64,000 nt of DNA from Desarmillaria ectypa (Eukaryota; Basidiomycota; Agaricomycetes; Agaricales; Physalacriaceae): contig JAUDYN010000001.1 in the NCBI GenBank assembly GCA_030407005.1, forward strand, positions 1,860,001-1,924,000, read 5' to 3'. Positions 58,541 through 64,000 of the stretch are shown here, one piece after another. Position numbers and translations under genes: made by a program. Position 1 is the stretch's first letter. The number at the start of each line of letters is the position of its first letter. The notes beneath the pieces are model-generated. The model ran no database searches. It worked only from the letters and a program-made list of their open reading frames with translations, and had not been told where the DNA came from.

Positions 58541-61117
58541 ATGTCCGGCTTTTCCTCGACCCTACGGACGTGTTGCCAAAGGATCCCATTCCTACGACAT
58601 CCTTGTGAATCTATTTCCTCTTCCGACGACGTCAATCAGGAGGGAAACGAAATGCAGACCAGAGAAACTGCTGTGGCTAAACGGGTCATCACAATACCGT
58701 CGGCGCCTGTTATATCTCTGCCAGACTCCCGTCCATCATGCGCTACGTTAACCTCGACGGTTGTCCAGTCAGACGTCGCGGTATCTGAAAGCTCCTGCGC
58801 CGTCCCATCAACTTTCCTAAACGCTCATTCCGATGAAATCAGCATTGATGCTCGAAGTACTGCCAACGATTCAGTTTTCTCGGGATACCGGGAAGACATC
58901 TTTGAGGAGGAAGTTCCGTCTCATATGGGACATCACGACAGAGAATACAACATGTTGGTTATATTCTGTCATTTCGGTTGCTTCGATTATCAACCGCTAA
59001 TATCCTCAGCCCTAACGAGGCCTCGACATTCACCATCCCGCCCATGCTAACTGATTTCGCAGGGTAGGCACATTTCTTTGAGTGGCGAGGGTATGTTGTA
59101 ATCGCCCTCATAGAAGTAAAGGCTCAGGTGCAGGCCAACTACCGTCCGGATGGAAGGAATGTACACACTCGGACGGTAAAATTTATTTTTGGCATGACGA
59201 ATATGCAAGTGCACCTTAGTTTCTCCCTTGAGACCGCTTAATTTGATGTTTGTTCAGAGGACCATAACTGAGGAGTGGATATATGCCAACGATCTGGGAA
59301 ATATGGTCACAAAGTGGGCCTCAATACTTATCACTGTCCTTTCCAGGTTTCCGAGTTCAGTCAAGGATTGGCATTTGGTCATCAGGATTTTGGAGTATTC
59401 CGTACCGGCTTGGGAAGATGATGACCGCTATCGATGCCAATATTACTTCGTCAATCATGACATTGAATCTCTTTTTTGGCTCTCGGAATTCAACATCGAC
59501 AAGCACCTGATTGCAATAAGAGGACCGGTCACGCTTTCTCAGATTTGCCGTAAGCCGCTGACCCTTCTTCGAATATCTTCTTAATAGTTCCCTCCGCGAT
59601 TTAAGATTTTCTCCAGCAAGAATATTGGTCCGTTCAACTGGTCTTGCACTTGGTTCATGCTGACAAGCTCTCAAGGCATCACATGTATCTGTTTGCCGAT
59701 ACTCATCCATTGTCCGGAGAGCAATGGAAGGCCGCCAATCGCATGACTGTCCTCGCTTACGCAGGTTCAGCACCCTTTTACTGTCCACACATGGGCTAGG
59801 ACTCATAACATTTCCTGGTCAGATGTGACTATGTCGAAAACCTCAACCGTAGCCCACTCCGCCGTAGAGCTAGATGCCATGATGAAGAGTCTGAGTCAAG
59901 CTGAAAGTAAGCTTCCTTCCTTACTGTGTACATTGATATCAACACTTCACCGTTTACTAGAGACAGACGCACAAGAAGTTGCAGGTAAGTCAGATTTTTT
60001 AATAATGCTAACGCTGTCTGAAACTCATCTTTAGCTGGCGTCCTGAGAAGCTTGTGTGGGTGGTCCCTATTTAACTTGCTTGAATTCTCACTCATTAGTG
60101 CGAGGAAAGTGGGCACCCAGTTCTTAAATTATCATGGCCAACGTAGCGCTCGAACAAATCGTGGAGAATCTGTGTTTGGGGATGATCCTGCCCAGGTCAA
60201 GTGTACTCCTCTTTTCAAACTGTTTACTCCGTTCTTGTTCTACGCTCCTGTTGTTCATCTCGAGGCACTCAATAAGTATTGGGTTGATGGACTTGCCATG
60301 AAGGACCAATGGATTACTCTCATCGAGAGATGCACTGGCGAATGGAAAAGCCATACAATATTCGTAAACGTGATTTCCATTATACCTGGTTCTCGATTTA
60401 CGAAGACATTTCAGGCCACGATCCTTCTGAATGCAAATGTAGCGTTCTTGGCTATACCATCGGTGGATGAATCTATGCAGAGATACCGTGGCTCCGTGAC
60501 GCAAGTTCTAAGCTACTTGTCTGTCATCAGCAGTCTAGGTAGTATCCTCGTCGGGCTTTTGATGGGACGTTACCACCGCACGAAGACACATATCACCGTC
60601 GAAGATATCGTTCGTCAGATTCATGTTGGATCCCTCTCTGAAAATGTGACTGATGCATGGATCATAGAATGTTTATTTGAAGAGCCACTATAGCGATGAT
60701 TCGAAGCGAGGCTTTGAGTGGTTGGCTATCATCTATAGCATTCCTTATGCTCTCTTGATGTGGGCGTGAGTAGACATGGTTTTCTACCCTCTATCTAATC
60801 TTATCATTCAAACGGTAAGGATGGTGCTGTTCTTAGGCGCCTTCTTTTCAATGTGCTGGGAATCCTCAACTCGACCGGTGCGGATATCCGTGGTTATTGG
60901 ATTTGCACTTGCCTTCGCCATTAGTGTGCTCTGCATATATCGCTTCTGGGAGGGTGATCAGTGGACAACTTGGGCGTTCGGGAGGCTGAGACGATGTTGG
61001 GAGCACGAGCAACTTGAAGAAGCTGAATTATCAGTCTCAGGACGTATACGCTTGAGACTGACCGGTATATGGCGAAATAAGTGGAGACGGGGTTCTGATC
61101 CGGGCCTACCATTGTAA
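58541..61117 (+). CDS. WW-like domain and transmembrane protein, Agaricomycete family
   Basis: The start MSGFSSTLRTCCQRIPFL opens a disordered Ser/Thr-rich leader. After an intron, IPNEASTFTIPPMLTDFAG leads to a WW-like unit, LPSGWKECTHSDGKIYFWHD (59,139-59,206), in which the first Trp and the YFW core are kept. Then ITEEWIYANDLGNMVTKW, CQYYFVNHDIESLFWLSEFN, HLVHADKLSRHHMYLFADTH and FLNYHGQRSARTNRGESVFG. Later parts are TPLFKLFTPFLFYAPVVHLE, GEWKSHTIF, ILLNANVAFLAIPSVDE and VLSYLSVISSLGSILVGLLM (a membrane helix), then GFEWLAIIYSIPYALLMWA, VLFLGAFFSMCWESS and ISVVIGFALAFAISVLCIY. The C-terminus is charged. About 700 residues in nine or so exons. I know this arrangement from multi-copy hypothetical proteins of Agaricomycetes. 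The role is unknown. Confidence 0.75.
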
Positions 61118-61173
61118 ACATACAAGTAAATGATCGCCTGTGCATGTATTTCTAGTTCTCGTCTAGCACATTA

Positions 61174-63019
61174 TCACTCCTTTCTGCACGCATTCTCTAC
61201 AAGAGGATATTTACGGCCGGGGGCATGGAATACTAATCCACGCTTTTGAGTAAAATGTTCCACATCGAATTCTCCATATCCAGACGAGCCGCTGTTTGTC
61301 AAGATGAGCGAATGCAGATGCTAAAAGTGTGTCTTACCCTAATCCGTAGGGACCAAAGAAACGTTCACTGTGGAAAGTACTTCCGTTGATATTGATAAAT
61401 CCTTTTAACGATCGTCATACTTCGGTAATCTCTTGCCTGAGAGGGAAAACTGACCTGAACGAATCTTTGGAGCAACACTCATGGCGGATTCTAGGCTTGA
61501 AGTCCATAAAGCAGCTGAAAGCGTGTAATCGGAATCGTTTGCCAGTTCTACTGCTTCATCAATAGTGTCGCACACAGCAAACGTAGTCACTTCAAAAACA
61601 AGTCAAAATGCGCCAACGCCAACATCTATGATGGAGGTGAACTGACCTGGTCCAAACGCTTCTTGCCGCCAGAGTGGCTGCTTCGTGTCAACACCGCACA
61701 AGATATGCGGCTGGACAACTGCGCCATCTCTTGCCATGTCTCCGAGAAGAAGTTCTGCACCTGATTCGACTGCTTGACGTAACAAACCAACAACGTTCTT
61801 TGCAGAGTCTTGAGTGAATAGCGGCGGAAGAGGATTGGTTGACGGATTGCCCGCAGTCAGCTTCTTGCTCATCTGGACTACAGCATTGATAAGGGTTTTG
61901 GACACATCTCGTTGCACTATGATTCGCTCTGCAGACATGCAGACTTGACCAGCGTTTTCTATTGCTGCATAGACAATGGCTTTGGCTGCTTGTTCAACGT
62001 CAGCATCATTCAGTACCTTTCATATTTGAACAACACAGTGGAACTCCAAACGGAAGAATATCGCACCACTGTCGGCGATTTACCGCCCAATTCGAAGACG
62101 CAAGGTTTCAAGTGTTTACCGGCCTCTTGTGCTAGAATTCTGCCAACTCTATGACTTCCTGTAAACTAATACGAATATTCAATGTCGGTGATTAGAAAAA
62201 ATGACATTGTGTACGAACATTGAGCATTCGTATCTTGGGATTAGCAACGATGCTGGCAGTCACTTCTGGCGACGACTCTCGTGACATTGATATAAAGTTG
62301 AGGACACCCTTCGGGAGCCCAGCCTGTACAAAGACACCTTCATGCTCGCAATAGGTTCGAAGATCGAGAATCTGACCTCGTGAAATAGTTCAGCAACAAG
62401 GGCTTGAGTTCGCGGACTGTGCTCGGAACTCTTGAGGATGACCGTATTGCCACAAACAATAGGAACCATAACTGCACGTATACTAAGCACAAACGGAGCA
62501 TTCCAAGGTGCAATACCTAGGCTGAAATTCGTAAGTGGAGCGCGAATACGCAAGGAAAGGAAGCCCTTACATGACGCCTACGGGACGGCGCTGAACCATG
62601 ACATGACCACCAGCGTCACTTGGGAAAGCTTCCCCTTTTAGTTCTCTAACCATGGTCGCCGCCGAAAGCAGATAGTTTTGAGTGAATGCCCAATTGAAGT
62701 AACTCCAATCAGAGGTTGCTGCAGTCTCTGCAGCGATGGCTTCCTGGACCTTGTGCATATACATTTCTGAGGCGACAATCTGAGCAGCTTTCAAGAAGAT
62801 ATTCTGTCTGACAGCGTAATCGGAATTCTCCCATATCAAGAACGCTTGATGAGCGGTATCGACAACCTCGCGACAGTCTTCTATCGTTGCAGATGCAGAT
62901 ATACCCGATACAGCTCCCGTGTACGGATTTCGCACTTCGAACATGGATCCAGATTTCGACGGCTTCCACTCGCCATTGACGAAAAGTGGGGTGAAAGGGA
63001 GATCTTGTGGAGTGGCCAT
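61174..63019 (-). CDS. Aldehyde dehydrogenase (NAD(P)+-dependent)
   Basis: The enzyme oxidises aldehydes to acids with NAD(P)+. The start is ATG 63,019 ([20 protein letters not shown]); the in-frame codon at 63,034 is GTG. The N-terminal domain is typical ([20 protein letters not shown]), then PVGVM joined to [20 protein letters not shown] and [20 protein letters not shown] (cofactor lysine). The active-site Glu lies in [20 protein letters not shown] and the nucleophilic Cys in [19 protein letters not shown] (about 61,925-61,980). Later exons give FGP joined to [39 protein letters not shown] and [20 protein letters not shown]. The product ends [12 protein letters not shown] at 61,174. About 500 residues with roughly seven introns; no frame break. 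It is closest in look to vanillin/salicylaldehyde-type dehydrogenases, but substrate cannot be assigned. Confidence 0.9.
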
Positions 63020-64000
63020 TGCGGGAGTTGTCACTATCGATACCGATTCAGCTGAGTTCCTGCTTTATATCAAAATATGGGGGCCAAAAGAAGGTTACCC
63101 TGCACTTACCACATGGTAGGGACCAGTTCCGACACGAATTCATAAGATTGTGGATGATCACTGATAAATCGGCAAACTATGTGCTAAGGTTTTGAGACCT
63201 TAACGGTACAATGCAGCCGTTTGGGCATAAGATAGTTGACGTCAGATCACAGATGCAGGCACAAATACCCACGAACAGCGCCGTCAGAAGGTAATCATGG
63301 GAGCGCGCTGACTCACAATTGAGGTCGGATGACAAAATGAGGTAAGTGTAGATGGTCGGATGTGCATCGAAAAAGTAGGTGTTCACAGCTGAAGCACTGA
63401 CGTTAATTATTGATACCGTTCACATATAGGAATGTTCTCGAGTTCTTCAGGTTTTCAATACTTCTTCATACTCTCGCAAGACCAAGACCTACTCAAATGA
63501 ATGAGTCCATAACTCTTGTCTTTGATCATGAGTATCAAGTCACCTCCTGATCTAGGCGAGAAAACAGGACACCCTTGGAATTGTCCAAGCAAGTTCTCAT
63601 GGCGGTAGGTGAGTAAGTACTAGGATATTGTTTCCACTTTGTTACCAGAATTGAGAGTTCTTCTAGTCCTATGGCGAAGCTTGAGTCACAGCATATACCA
63701 ACCAAGCGTGGTGAATGCTCTGATGTAATATGATGTGTCCGTCGTCGGCCGTCTTCGCGAATTCAGGCATTCTCTGTGCCAGGATTGGGAAAAATATATT
63801 TCTCTTCGATGGTATGATGCATACACTGGATGAAAGAAAATGTATTTTCACCTAAAAATATGCCAAGTTTTTTCAGTTTATTTTATTAAAAAAGATACTC
63901 GAAGTAATTTTAATTCTTTTACTATTTTCTGCAAAATTTTCCAAATACAGTGAAAAGTTCTGAATATGTATACAGATTTTTCTACAAAAATAATGAAAAG
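63020..64000. other. Intergenic, ending in an AT-rich stretch
   Basis: This is the 5' flank of the aldehyde dehydrogenase gene. No gene was recognised. The last 160 bases (63,841-64,000) have only about 35 G or C, far below the rest of the window. Confidence 0.5.

Overview
The window is nuclear DNA of a mushroom-forming basidiomycete (Agaricomycetes, probably Agaricales). Almost every gene is broken by many canonical GT..AG introns of about 45-65 nt, intergenic gaps are short, and the gene content fits: a DASH-complex Dad2, fungal Mediator subunits, a PDAT-type acyltransferase, an ArmH-like flavin-dependent halogenase, a mushroom-type metallothionein and a member of an Agaricomycete WW-like/transmembrane family. 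No tRNA, rRNA, CRISPR array or intact transposon was found.

Layout. 1-3,114 is gene-poor and holds two diverged direct copies of a repeat. A tiny three-exon metallothionein gene (3,115-3,357, minus), missed by simple ORF listing, follows. From 4.5 to 18.2 kb lie two divergent gene pairs: MED12(-)/DAD2(+) and SCYL1-like(-)/MED14(+). From 18.4 to 26.6 kb are a RING E3 ligase(-), a seven-helix membrane protein(+), a single-pass membrane protein(-) and an OST-alpha/TMEM184 protein with a long disordered tail(+). From 27.3 to 31 kb is a small accessory patch: an aldo-keto reductase that has lost its middle, and a flavin-dependent halogenase, both on the minus strand. Then follow an unknown protein(+), PDAT(-), a possible small gene remnant(+), and an anillin/Bud4-like septation protein(-). 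From 43 to 47.3 kb are a membrane-anchored aspartic-peptidase-like protein without the catalytic motifs and a GT17 glycosyltransferase (both +). The right part has a BRCT/microcephalin-like protein(-), a mitochondrial-type NAD kinase(+), a short unknown protein(-), an Asteroid/XPG-like protein(-), the WW-like/TM protein(+) and an aldehyde dehydrogenase(-). The last 160 bases are very AT-rich.

How the genes relate. Most are housekeeping genes without an operon-like theme: transcription (MED12, MED14), mitosis and cytokinesis (DAD2, anillin-like, BRCT protein), membrane lipid and glycan work (PDAT, GT17), and cofactor supply (NAD kinase). Accessory or lineage-restricted parts are the metallothionein, the halogenase with its broken reductase neighbour, the pseudo-aspartic peptidase and the WW-like/TM gene. 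Splice models were read by eye. Gene ends given are CDS start and stop positions with introns included.
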